DNA of 64,000 nucleotides, from NCBI RefSeq assembly GCF_022539505.1, contig NC_061514.1:330939090-331003089 (forward strand), given 5' to 3'. The notes below the pieces were generated by a model that did not search any database, had not been told where the DNA came from, and was given only the letters and a program-made list of their open reading frames with translations. This document shows, one piece after another, positions 27,291 to 38,479 of the stretch (the stretch's first letter is position 1; each line of letters starts with the position of its first letter). Position numbers and translations under genes: made by a program. Source of the stretch: Lolium rigidum (taxonomy: Eukaryota; Streptophyta; Magnoliopsida; Poales; Poaceae).

Positions 27291-27299
27291 GCCGACATA

Positions 27300-28264
27300 G
27301 AAAATCTCCTAATAACCATCTACAGCGTAAATGTCAACCTAAAACTTACACGTCCGGCAAAGAATGAAGGTTTAGATCAAGCGCACTCTAGATCAAGTGG
27401 GCGAAAGGATCGATGATAAACGAGATTGCAAACGCGCGCACCTGGAAGGCTGGAACACGGATGTTGCCGTCGTTAGATTGAGCTGTAGGCTCCGCCGACG
27501 AAAGGACTCCTATCTTCTCCAGACGGCGATGGAAGGTGACGTTGACTTGAAGAAGAAATCGTGGGTAGTTACACGTTGTGCGTCCGACGTGCCGCTAACT
27601 AGGGCATCTGCTGTTAATACTATAATTAGGCAAGCTCTCGATGGATATCTGGGCCAGCCCGTTAGTACCCAGCCCATACACGGAGGCCACTCTATGCATG
27701 TTTTTCTCAAAAAAAAAAAAAAACTCTATGCATGTGATAAGACACTGCTTTGCATTCGGCAGACGAATCGATAACTTACTTCTCCCTCTCTCTTTTGGAG
27801 CAACAATATATACATGTTCAAAGGTGCTGATCACCTACAAGCATACCATGGTTCCGCATGGCACCACACAACAATGGCTTGTAGCTAGTACGACGGTGCA
27901 AAATATTTTTTAATTACGATTTCAATTGTTTGTAACGAAGAATTTTTAAAAAATATGGTCTTTTTTGCACATTACTAGATCTCGCAATGCACATAATTGA
28001 CATATCTATAGTGCCACTCTCGAGTGGGGCATCAACAAATTTCACAATGCTACAACCCTCATACAACACTTGTAGAGAAATAAGCTGGATATAATTAATA
28101 AGCATTCACGATCGAACTCTTCACACATTGTCATAAAAGTGAGAAACCATTAAAAATGACATAAATGTGCACCATACTAAAAGTGTACCAACGGACATGA
28201 CATAAACAAAAAAATTTAGATAGCTATAGTAGTCTTCATGAGCGAAGTCTGAACCGGGCTGCTC
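27300..28264. other. Spacer between protease and B3 genes
   Basis: 27.37-27.6 kb is the probable promoter or leader of the protease gene. 27.75-28.25 kb is AT-rich with no supported gene. It contains the small insertion at 27702-27723. Confidence 0.4.
27702..27723 (+). mobile_element. Minimal poly-A retro-insertion
   Basis: 22-bp insert ttttctc plus A15, bounded by the 12-bp repeat ctctatgcatgt (27690-27701 and 27724-27735). Like the insert at 824-846 it keeps only tctc and a poly-A tail, the same final bases as the LINE at 1209 (gtctc plus A). Confidence 0.65.
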
Positions 28265-28987
28265 TCACACACAGTCAAGCATAATCTTCAGACCACCTTC
28301 TCCTTGCTTACGGAACCAGAACACGTATTTCTGATTTTTCTTCATGCCATTCTGCCTCACCACATCCATCCAGTGTGATGTTATCATGGCACCTCCTTTT
28401 GGTACTCCTTTCACCGTTGACATGTTCATCACCATCGTAACTTCTGTAACATTGGCACCTGGAGAGTAAAGCTTTATGGTTGCTGGTAGCTGAATATTGG
28501 GCAGAATGTGCTTGAGGGTGAACCTCCTTGAGAAGTACTACACATAAATTTGACAGTCAATTATCGGCATATCTTGGTTAGTAGTAAGAAATGATGGAAA
28601 TCAAAATTAATTACCATCTTTGCTTTATTCTTCACGACGTGTGATTTCTTGATGGTGCACACGTACAATGGAATTACTGGTAGGGTTTTCGCAACTAGTC
28701 GTTCGAGTGCATCAAAATCGTCATAATTCATCTTAACTCGATTTGCATACTCTATGAAAGCTTCAAAATCATACTCTTCCTCTTCTCCAGGACCTACATG
28801 TAATATTAAAAAACATAAGGGACATCAATTAATTCTAAATTAAGTTGTTCATAACACTGTGTTCTCATTGAGTGCCATAAACAGACTTACCCCTTATAAT
28901 AGGCCTTTTCCTCCAATTCGGTAAAGCACGAAGCTGGGCAGGCGTAGCAAGGAATGGCTGATCAATGTCAATGTTCTCATATGTCAT
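28265..28987 (-). CDS. B3-domain DNA-binding protein, three exons
   Basis: Exons 28891-28987, 28615-28793 and 28265-28537 on the minus strand have GT-AG borders and agreeing phases (1, then 0) and give 182 aa without a break. The N-terminal ~90 residues are acidic (RGPGEEEEYDFEAF). The C-terminal ~105 residues look like a plant B3 DNA-binding domain: YVCTIKKSHVVKNKAKM, FTLKHILPNIQLPATIKLY, a GG loop, then SHWMDVVRQNGMKKNQKYVF and a final Leu-rich strand (GLKIMLDCV). The reading frame extends upstream for 55 codons in similar style (AVDRLYFDLPKLDAGRLILL, 29152-29006) but meets a TAA at 29003-29005. Either the protein is now shortened or an upstream exon (ATG GAT then gtaagt at 29202-29191) splices past it. 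Role unknown; assignment rests on my reading. Confidence 0.65.
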
Positions 28988-29289
28988 ATACGTACGATCA
29001 AATTAACCACTAGATCTAATTAAGTCGGCCGATATTTTTTTCCCAAGCGAACCAACCAAGGGAAGTAAGATTAGACGACCAGCATCTAACTTGGGCAGAT
29101 CAAAGTAAAGACGATCTACCGCGTCTACATATGTTGTCGTGCAAGAGTTCATAAAAAAATTAGGTGCATGGCACGAGGTGAGCGAACTATACTTACATCC
29201 ATGGCGATGAGATCCGAGTCAGCTCGTAACCAACGCCTTCGAGGACGCAGTCGGCGTCCGCCGTAGATCGAGGAGGCGTTGAGGAGGAG

Positions 29290-29422
29290 GATAGATCGTT
29301 TGGGAATTAGATTTGAGGATTAATTAGTACGGCAGCTTAAATACCTAAATAAAAGGCTGGGCCAGGATGGGCCTCAATTGCGGCCCACGAGGAGCATAAA
29401 GAAGCATACCACAAACGAAAAG
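29290..29422. promoter_or_regulatory. Divergent promoter between B3 and coiled-coil genes
   Basis: About 130 bp separate the B3-side leader (-) from the coiled-coil gene ATG (+). The stretch contains tgggcc, tgggcc and cggccca, i.e. clustered TCP/site-II type elements (29356-29392). These are typical of plant bidirectional promoters. No TATA box is obvious. Confidence 0.45.
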
Positions 29423-30053
29423 ATGGATCCCTCGGCCCGTTATCTCATCAAGCATCTCCATCCCGCCTCCACCTACAGTGTCGCCGCCGCCATGGTGATT
29501 TCGGCTATGGACGACATCGACCGCGTCGAACCCATGCACAACTCATCGGATGAGGTATGATTCTAAGTTAACGTCTTCATCTCATGGGATTCTAAATATC
29601 TTGAAGAGTCATCGGTATGTGCAGCTCATAAGTTATGTCGAATTTAATATGTTTTCACGTTTTATTGTAGGAATCAATCTGTGAGTGTGGTATTCGGGAT
29701 GGCTGTGCCCAGTTTCAACATTGTCTACAAGCAAAAATTGTTCTCCTAGAAGAACTAAATTTTAAAAGAGAGGAGAAAATGAAGATTGATGAAGAATTGA
29801 GGATTGTCAAAGAGAAGCTCGGGTGGCTCATGAGACAATTCGGATGATGGAACAAGCATTGATGACTACCAACAAAAAAATAGAAACACTTCCGGAGGAG
29901 AAAGGCCGAATCGAGTTGATGATGGCTGATATCATCGATGAACACAACATTAGTAAAAACGAAACAAAGGCGACAACAAGGTTGAAGATAAATAAGGTCA
30001 AAAAATATGCTCTCCAACGGGAATTGTGTCTTCGTACGCCTTGTGTGCTATAA
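29423..30053 (+). pseudogene. Coiled-coil protein gene, frameshifted
   Basis: Exon 1 is 29423-29554 (44 codons, starts MDPSARYLIKHLHPAS) and is followed by gtatga. Exon 2 begins at 29671 after ttattgtag, phase 0. Exon 2 encodes a Cys-containing stretch (ICECGIRDGCAQFQHC) and a long heptad-rich helix (KREEKMKIDEELRIVKEK). The helix continues in another frame (ARVAHETIRMMEQALM ... LKINKVKKYALQ) after the loss of one base near 29812. A further frame change near 30030 would add a hydrophobic tail (LCAIIIILVAVIIAMSGLL), i.e. a C-terminal membrane anchor. I do not recognise the family. Two frame breaks mark it as a relic unless the sequence has errors. Confidence 0.6.
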
Positions 30054-30319
30054 TTATTCTAGTAGCTGTTATAATCGCGATGTCAGGGCTTTTAAAATGC
30101 TCGGCCTAGATGTTATGGTTGGGCAACAGTCAATTCTGTAATGTGATCATGTCCAGAAATAAAAATTTCTTTTTCGACAGAGAAAAGTTGATGAGGAGAA
30201 GTACATAGCATAATTACCTCTTACAATAATTAAAATGCAGAAAATATAAGGTCCGCACACAATACTACAAATGCAGATAAAAATGCAGATAAAAATATAG
30301 AGGACATGCCTCGTCGTCT

Positions 30320-30877
30320 ACTTGGAACGTTTGTACGACGACTCTGCCTCGTCGTCGTCCGGCGCCCCCGTTTGCGAGAAGCCTTCTCCGACGAGGAGCC
30401 GTCGTCCGACGAGGTGGACTCCGACGAGTCATCTTCTCGACGAGGAGTACCCCGAAGAGCCGTTGTACTCCTCCTCCTCGTCCGTCACCTCGGCCCGCGC
30501 CCGCGCCCGCGCCACGGCTGCCTTCTTCGCGCGAGCCTTCTTTTCGCGGCCGCCTTCTCATCGGCGGCCAAGGCCTCCTCCAGCCGCGCCCACTTCGCGT
30601 CGGGAGTCCTCGTCCTCTTCCGCGTCGTCCACGGCATGTTCCTCCGCGTCCGCGCCGCCGGCGGCGCCCTCCTCCTCGTCCGCGTCGCCGGCGCGTCGCC
30701 GGCTCCGAGCCGCCGGCTCCGAGCCGTCGGGCTCCGAGCCGTCCGCGGCGTCCTCCTCCTCGTCAGCACCGTCCGACTCGATCGGCGCTCCGCGGTGGTT
30801 CCCTTTCCCACCGGTGGCGCCACCTGGGCGGCTTTCCGTCGCTCGTCGGAGTCGGACGGCCAGGAAACGCCACCCAT
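30320..30877 (-). pseudogene. Frameshifted Ser/Asp/Lys-rich ORF
   Basis: Minus strand from an ATG at 30877 (MGGVSWPSDSDERRKAA). The frame runs to KWARLEEALAADEKAAA, then needs two one-base shifts to continue as KKARAKKAAVARARARAEV, DEEEEYNGSSGYSSSR and DSSESTSSDDGSSSEK, with a basic end. Low-complexity nuclear-protein style; family not recognised. The GC-rich plus-strand ORFs over it are shadows. Confidence 0.4.
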
Positions 30878-31413
30878 GGTCGCGCCGCGGGTGTTTGACG
30901 ACGGTGGGGAGCGGGTCCGGAAGATATGCGAACCGCTAGCGTTGGCACCGTACTTGTATGCAAGGCAACGCGGTAATGGTAGAGGGCGGCCGTTGCCATT
31001 CCGGTGCTTGACGCAGCCGCGACGCCTCGCATCGTGCGCGCGTGGTTTCTAGTTACGAGGCGCGTGGTAATTTCCGCCGCGCGGCGCACGTACACCGTGG
31101 CACTTTCTTCTCACTATGGTTTAAACAGTGCTCTAAAGGTAGGGTAAACGGCCTCATTTCTAAGCTTTTGAATTTTTATGGTGTGTTGTTGTAGCACGGA
31201 CTGTAAAAACATTGATATTTAGAGCTAGATAGTACAAACCTTACATAGGAATTCCATCACACGTACGATACCGAAGCACACAACAAATCCCGGGCCCACA
31301 TACACGACAACAAGACATAGATAATAAAACAGCTCTAAAAACACTGATAAAGATGAGGCAACGCCGTCGTCCCTCCTAGGATGTTCATTCCCCTTGCTCC
31401 TCCTTCGCTCGTT

Positions 31414-31851
31414 TTAGTCCTCCTCATCACCGACGGGGCCGTCAACGTGGTAGCGGTATGGGAGGCAGTGCATGTTGAAACGGTCGGGAAAGATGACGTG
31501 GAAGTTGGTGAAGATATTGTAGGTAGTGAAAGCGATAAACTCACAACCACACCGAACACCCGCCCGAGGAGGTGGTGCGCGTCGAAGGGGTTCCCGAAGT
31601 GGACGAAGAGGCCTATCTCATGGTTGTCGTTGCCGTCGAAGTGGGACTCGATCGTGTACATGGGCGGCGAGCCTAGAGGGAGGTTGAGGTGGCGGTAGCC
31701 CCGCGAGAGAAAGATCTCGGCTAGCGCCCTGTCGCTCCTCCACCTCGATATCGCCCGTATGCGCAGCTCGTTCTCCACGATGACACCCTCCGGCCACTCC
31801 CTCTCGCGCACGCGTGGCCGGGCGACTGTAAGTTGGGCCAAAGAACTCCAT
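31414..31851 (-). pseudogene. Unknown small protein gene, left copy, broken
   Basis: ATG at 31851 (MEFFGPTYSRPAT). The reading moves by one base within the next 20 codons to EWPEGVIVENELRIRAISRW ... GSPPMYTIESHFDGNDN, and by another near 31558 to CGCEFIAFTTYNIFTNFHV ... GPVGDEED, stop at 31414. About 145 residues if whole. Upstream there is a good TATA (tatatata near 31962 on this strand) and a leader. It is homologous to 38480-38871: shared GPT-F/Y-x-RP, SRWRS, GSPPM, NPFDA/NPWDA, CGCE, FTTYNIFTN and MHxLPY. Family unknown to me. Confidence 0.7.
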
Positions 31852-32572
31852 GGTGGCGGCTAGGGTTTGGTGTTTCGTGGCTAGTCCACGGATGCGGTGG
31901 TAGATGGATGAAGCGAAAGAGTGCGTGAGATGTGTGAGAGAAGAGGAAGAAGAGGTGCCCTTATATATAGACGGGGGAGTTTGTAAAATTCACTTAAATA
32001 ATGCACACAAATTTCACTTTAATACCGATGCCGCCCAACTCGATGGCACGCTGAGACGAGGGCAACCTCTGAGACGATGTCACGGTGCTGAAACGGTGGT
32101 TGGCATGCATGAGAGCGTGGCGCGGGTAATTTAATAGCGTGCTGCATGGCGCATGCATGTAAAGGTGGTGACCTCGATCGAGGGCTGCAGCAGGCGGAGG
32201 CAGGCCTAGACGGGCCGCTGGGCGATGCTTTGACGCGCGAGCGGCCCAAACGGTTCTATCTCTATCTCCGCCTTTCTCAAATTAAACAACCTATTACGCC
32301 CTAAAAAACCGTGTGACATTAGAAATAGTCTGAATTACAAACAATTGTCCGAATTAAAAATAGTCGTAAAGTAAGAAGAACATAAACTTTTTCCTAGGTA
32401 CAGCCCGCCACCTCCACCTCAGTCTCCTCCATAGATTGGGTTCCCCTCTTCCGGCCGGCTTCGTCGGTGTCGGGAGGAGTGGGGAACCCGATCTATGCGT
32501 GGAGTTTTTTTTAAAAAGTAGTGTTTTCAGTTGATTATGTTAGGTTTTTGGTAGTCATTTTTTGTTGGTTTC
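31852..32572. other. Leader/promoter and spacer left of the satellite
   Basis: Contains the TATA box noted for the 31.8-kb pseudogene and CpG-rich sequence to ~32270, then AT-rich spacer up to the array. No further gene. Confidence 0.4.
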
Positions 32573-35500
32573 ACCCAAGGGTTGTGGGCCCACTTTGTGG
32601 CCTGGGTAGAGCCGTTTTGCACGTCAACCATGTGTGCGGGCTCCCGTGAGGTAGCTAGGCAAGGAGCACATGATTTCTTCCATGGATGGTGATGTAAGTG
32701 GTGTTTGGATGCCATGGTGAAGCAGATCCCAAAAGATGGGACCACCATGCACACGCGCCGTCGACGATCCACTCGTTTTGACACCTCGTTCCGACGAGAA
32801 CCCCGTATTTCAGGGGTCTACACCACATGAACATGGGCATTCACACATGCACAACCCTAAACCCATGGCTAGGAGTGGGTGGGGTGACATGGTGCACCAG
32901 TGCCCACCACATGGGGTCACCCAAGGGTTGTGGGCCCACTTTGTGGCCCGGGTAGAGCCGTTTTGCACGTAAACCATGTGCGCGGCTCCCGTGAGGTAGC
33001 TAGGCAAGGAGCACATGATTTCTTCCATGGATGGTGATGTAAGTGGTGTTTGGATGCCATGGTGAAGCAGCATCCCAAAAAGATGGGACCACCATGCACA
33101 CGCGCCGTCGACGATCCACCGTTTTGACACCTCGTTCGACGAGAACCCTGTATTTCAGGGGTCTACACCACATGAACATGGGCATTCACACATGCACAAC
33201 CCTAAAACCATGGCTAGGAGTGGGTGGGGTGACATGGTGCACCAGTGCCCACCACATGGGGTCACCCAAGGGTTGTGGGCCCACTTTGTGGCCTCGGGTA
33301 GAGCTGCTTTGCACGTAAACCATGTGCGCGGGCTCCCGTGAGGTAGCTAGGCAAGGAGCACATGATTTCTTCCATGGATGGTGATGTAAGTGGTGTTTGG
33401 ATGCCATGGTGAAGCAGATCCCAAAAGATGGTACCACCATGCACACGCGCCGTCGACGATCCACTCGTTTTGACACCTCGTTCTCGACGAGAACCCCGTA
33501 TTTCGTGGGTCTACACCACATGAACATGGGCATTCACACATGCACAACCCTAAACCCATGGCTAGGAGTGGGTGGGGTGACATGGTGCACCAGTGCCCAC
33601 CACATGGGGTCACCCAAGGGTTGTGGGCCCACTTTGTGGCCTGGGTAGAGCCGTTTTGCACGTAAACCATGTGCGCGGGCTCCCGTGAGGTAGCTAGGCA
33701 AGGAGCACATGATTTCTTCCATGGATGGTGATGTAAGTGGTGTTTGGATGCCATGGTGAAGCAGATCCCAAAAGATGGGACCACCATGCACACGCGCCGT
33801 CAGACGATCCACCGTTTTGACACCTCGTTCTGACGAGAACCCTGTATTTCAGGGGTCTACACCACATGAACATGGGCATTCACACATGCACAACCCTAAA
33901 CCCATGGCTAGGAGTGGGTGGGGTGACATGGTGCACCAGTGCCCACCACATGGGGTCACCCAAGGGTTGTGGGCCCACTTTGTGGCCTGGGTAGAGCCGT
34001 TTTGCACGTAAACCATGTGCGCGGGCTCCCGTGAGGTAGCTAGGCAAGGAGCACATGATTTCTTCCATGGATGGTGATGTAAGTGGTGTTTGGATGCCAT
34101 GGTGAAGCAGATCCCAAAAGATGGGACCACCATGCACACGCGCCGTCAGACGATCCACTGTTTTGACACCTCGTTCTGACGAGAACCCTGTATTTCATGG
34201 GTCTACACCACATGAACATGGGCATTCACACATGCACAACCCTAAACCCATGGCTAGGAGTGGGTGGGGTGACATGGTGCACCAGTGCCCACCACATGGG
34301 GTCACCCAAGGGTTGTGGGCCCACTTTGTGGCCCGGGTAGAGCCGCTTTGCACGTAAACCATGTGCGCGGGCTCCCGTGAGGTAGCTAGGCAAGGAGCAC
34401 ATGATTTCTTCCATGGATGGTGATGTAAGTGGTGTTTGGATGCCATGGTGAAGCAGATCCCAAAAGATGGGACCACCATGCACACGCGCCGTCGCGACGA
34501 TCCACCGTTTTGACACCTCGTTCCGACGAGAACCCTCGTATTTCAGTGGGTCTACACCACATGAACATGGGCATTCACACATGCACAACCCTAAACCCAT
34601 GGCTAGGAGTGGGTGGGGTGACATGGTGCACCAGTGCCCACCACATGGGGTCACCCAAGGGTTGTGGGCCCACTTTGTGGCCCGGGTAGAGCCGTTTTGC
34701 ACGTAAACCATGTGTGCGGGCTCCCGTGAGGTAGCTAGGCAAGGAGCACATGATTTCTTCCATGGATGGTGATGTAAGTGGTGTTTGGATGCCATGGTGA
34801 AGCAGATCCCAAAAGATGGGACCACCATGCACACGCGCCGTCGACGATCCACTCGTTTTGACACCTCGTTCCGACGAGAACCCTGTATTTCATGGGTCTA
34901 CACCACATGAACATGGGCATTCACACATGCACAACCCTAAACCCATGGCTAGGAGTGGGTGGGGTGACATGGTGCACCAGTGCCCACCACATGGGGTCAC
35001 CCAAGGGTTGTGGGCCCACTTTGTGGCCTCGGGTAGAGCCGCTTTGCACGTAAACCATGTGTGCGGGCTCCCGTGAGGTAGCTAGGCAAGGAGCACATGA
35101 TTTCTTCCATGGATGGTGATGTAAGTGGTGTTTGGATGCCATGGTGAAGCAGATCCCAAAAGATGGGACCACCATGCACACGCGCCGTCGCACGATCCAC
35201 TCGTTTTGACACCTCGTTCCGACGAGAACCCCGTATTTCAGGGGTCTACACCACATGAACATGGGCATTCACACATGCACAACCCTAAACCCATGGCTAG
35301 GAGTGGGTGGGGTGACATGGTGCACCAGTGCCCACCACATGGGGTCACCCAAGGGTTGTGGGCCCACTTTGTGGCCCGGGTAGAGCCGTTTTGCACGTAA
35401 ACCATGTGTGCGGGCTCCCGTGAGGTAGCTAGGCAAGGAGCACATGATTTCTTCCATGGATGGTGATGTAAGTGGTGTTTGGATGCCATGGTGAAGCAGA

Positions 35501-37650
35501 TCCCAAAAGATGGGACCACCATGCACACGCGCCGTCGACGATCCACTCGTTTTGACACCTCGTTCCGACGAGAACCCTCATATTTCAGTGGGTCTACACC
35601 ACATGAACATGGGCATTCACACATGCACAACCCTAAACCCATGGCTAGGAGTGGGTGGGGTGACATGGTGCACCAGTGCCCACCACATGGGGTCACCCAA
35701 GGGTTGTGGGCCCACTTTGTGGCCTCGGGTAGAGCCGCTTTGCACGTAAACCATGTGCGCGGGCTCCCGTGAGGTAGCTAGGCAAGGAGCACATGATTTC
35801 TTCCATGGATGGTGATGTAAGTGGTGTTTGGATGCCATGGTGAAGCAGATCCCAAAAGATGGGACCACCATGCACACGCGCCGTCGCACGATCCACTCGT
35901 TTTGACACCTCGTTCCGACGAGAACCCCGTATTTCAGGGGTCTACACCACATGAACATGGGCATTCACACATGCACAACCCTAAACCCATGGCTAGGAGT
36001 GGGTGGGGTGACATGGTGCACCAGTGCCCACCACATGGGGTCACCCAAGGGTTGTGGGCCCACTTTGTGGCCTCGGGTAGAGCCGTTTTGCACGTAAACC
36101 ATGTGCGCGGGCTCCCGTGAGGTAGCTAGGCAAGGAGCACATGATTTCTTCCATGGATGGTGATGTAAGTGGTGTTTGGATGCCATGGTGAAGCAGATCC
36201 CAAAAGATGGGACCACCATGCACACGCGCCGTCGACGATCCACTCGTTTTGACACCTCGTTCCGACGAGAACCCCGTATTTCGTGGGTCTACACCACATG
36301 AACATGGGCATTCACACATGCACAACCCTAAACCCATGGCTAGGAGTGGGTGGGGTGACATGGTGCACCAGTGCCCACCACATGGGGTCACCCAAGGGTT
36401 GTGGGCCCACTTTGTGGCCTGGGTAGAGCCGCTTTGCACGTAAACCATGTGTGCGGGCTCCCGTGAGGTAGCTAGGCAAGGAGCACATGATTTCTTCCAT
36501 GGATGGTGATGTAAGTGGTGTTTGGATGCCATGGTGAAGCAGATCCCAAAAGATGGGACCACCATGCACACGCGCCGTCGACGATCCACTCGTTTTGACA
36601 CCTCGTTCCGACGAGAACCCCGTATTTCGTGGGTCTACACCACATGAACATGGGCATTCACACATGCACAACCCTAAACCCATGGCTAGGAGTGGGTGGG
36701 GTGACATGGTGCACCAGTGCCCACCACATGGGGTCACCCAAGGGTTGTGGGCCCACTTTGTGGCCTCGGGTAGAGCCGTTTTGCACGTAAACCATGTGTG
36801 CGGGCTCCCGTGAGGTAGCTAGGCAAGGAGCACATGATTTCTTCCATGGATGGTGATGTAAGTGGTGTTTGGATGCCATGGTGAAGCAGATCCCAAAAGA
36901 TGGGACCACCGTGCACACGCGCCGTCGACGATCCACCGTTTTGACACCTCGTTCCGACGAGAACCCCGTATTTCAGTGGGTCTACACCACATGAACATGG
37001 GCATTCACACATGCACAACCCTAAACCCATGGCTAGGAGTGGGTGGGGTGACATGGTGCACCAGTGCCCACCACATGGGGTCACCCAAGGGTTGTGGGCC
37101 CACTTTGTGGCCCGGGTAGAGCCGTTTTGCACGTAAACCATGTGTGCGGGCTCCCGTGAGGTAGCTAGGCAAGGAGCACATGATTTCTTCCATGGATGGT
37201 GATGTAAGTGGTGTTTGGATGCCATGGTGAAGCAGATCCCAAAAGATGGGACCACCATGCACACGCGCCGTCGACGATCCACTCGTTTTGACACCTCGTT
37301 CCGACGAGAACCCTGTATTTCAGTGGGTCTACACCACATGAACATGGGCATTCACACATGCACAACCCTAAACCCATGGCTAGGAGTGGGTGGGGTGACA
37401 TGGTGCACCAGAGGCCCACCACATGGGGTCACCCAAGGGTTGTGGGCCCACTTTGTGGCCTCGGGTAGAGCCGTTTTGCACGTAAACCATGTGTGCGGGC
37501 TCCCGTGAGGTAGCTAGGCAAGGAGCACATGATTTCTTCCATGGATGGTGATGTAAGTGGTGTTTGGATGCCATGGTGAAGCAGATCCCAAAAGATGGGA
37601 CCACCATGCACACGCGCCGTCAGACGATCCACCGTTTTGACACCGTATTT
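32573..37650. repeat. Tandem satellite, ~347-bp unit, about 15 copies
   Basis: ccaagggttgtgggcccac recurs 15 times, at about 32573, 32931, 33266, 33614, 33959, 34305, 34654, 35001, 35348, 35697, 36045, 36390, 36738, 37086 and 37431. The average period is near 347 bp. Units are nearly identical apart from clustered changes at CpG-containing sites. The last, partial unit (37640-37790) is strongly diverged, as array edges often are. All ORFs across it are repeat by-products: the same peptide pieces recur in several frames. I cannot match it to a named Triticeae satellite. Confidence 0.95.
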
Positions 37651-37789
37651 GAGGGGTGTACACGACATGAACAAGTGCATTCACACATGCAAATTGCAAA
37701 ACTCATGGCTTGAAGTGTGTTAAATGACATGGTGCACCACTCGCCGACAATATGGGGTCATCCTGTGGTTGGTCAAAAAGTGCCGGAAA

Positions 37790-38479
37790 CAGGCTCCAAA
37801 GGTAGGGTAAATGGCCTCATTTCTAAGCATGTTTTTTTTCGACCTTGTCTAAACGACCCAAATAAATTTCCTAGACATCTACTTGATATGTATACACTGT
37901 TTTTGAAGATTTTATTTTTTTTAGATTTTATCTGAAATTTTTAGGAATATTTGAATATACAGCAATCTGATTGGCTGGACTCCTTTTTTTTTTCCTGAAC
38001 ACGGGTGGGGGTTCCGAGCGGGCACGCTAGATGGACTGTTGGGCCGTGTTGCGGTCTGGCCTTGTGCCCGTTGTGCAATGCGCCGGCCTAGGCCCGCATG
38101 CGCGGGAAGCGACGACGACGGCATGCATGCGCCCCGCAGCGAGTGACTCAGCCTATGCATGCATCGCCACGACGTCGCCATGAATGAGCCAGCAAGCCCC
38201 GTTTCAGCGCGGTCGATTCAGCCGATAGCGTACGCGCCGCCCCGTTTCAGTGTAAAACGACAACGACACGGGACACCCCTCGATTAATGTGCGAAACGGC
38301 AACGGCTACATGCACGCGTCACTCGCGTCGTTTCATCGCCAAACAACAATCTTCGTCTCCCACACCACATTTTTCTAGCCTATTTATACGTCTCACATTC
38401 CTCTCCCACACACCACCCAGCTCCACTCCGTACACGACGCTCTTCATCCTTTCCTAGAACGCCAAAGCACCACCAGAAG
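37790..38479. other. Right flank of satellite and promoter of right copy
   Basis: aggtagggtaaatggcctcatttctaagc at about 37800-37829 nearly repeats a tract at 31136-31165 in the same orientation. A GC-rich stretch follows, with a TATA-like tatttata (38381-38388) about 100 bp before the ATG at 38480. Confidence 0.5.

Noticed and set aside
20100..30300. Terminal inverted repeats for a single large MULE
   Set aside because: I compared GC-rich flanks near 20.2, 27.6, 29.3 and 30.2 kb by eye and found no convincing long inverted pair or 9-bp duplication, so no element boundaries are annotated.
30306..31052. 248- and 205-codon plus-strand ORFs rich in Arg, Ser and Pro
   Set aside because: Shadow of the minus-strand Ser/Asp-rich relic; no coherent protein features.
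32573..37650. CRISPR-like array
   Set aside because: Units are ~347 bp of near-continuous identity with no unique spacers, in a eukaryotic genome: a satellite.
32527..37699. Many 60-212 codon ORFs on both strands with repeating peptides (MPMFMWCRP..., MGPPCTRAV..., MDAMVKQIPK...)
   Set aside because: They follow the 347-bp satellite period and appear in several frames of the same unit. They are a by-product of a repeat with few stops, not genes.
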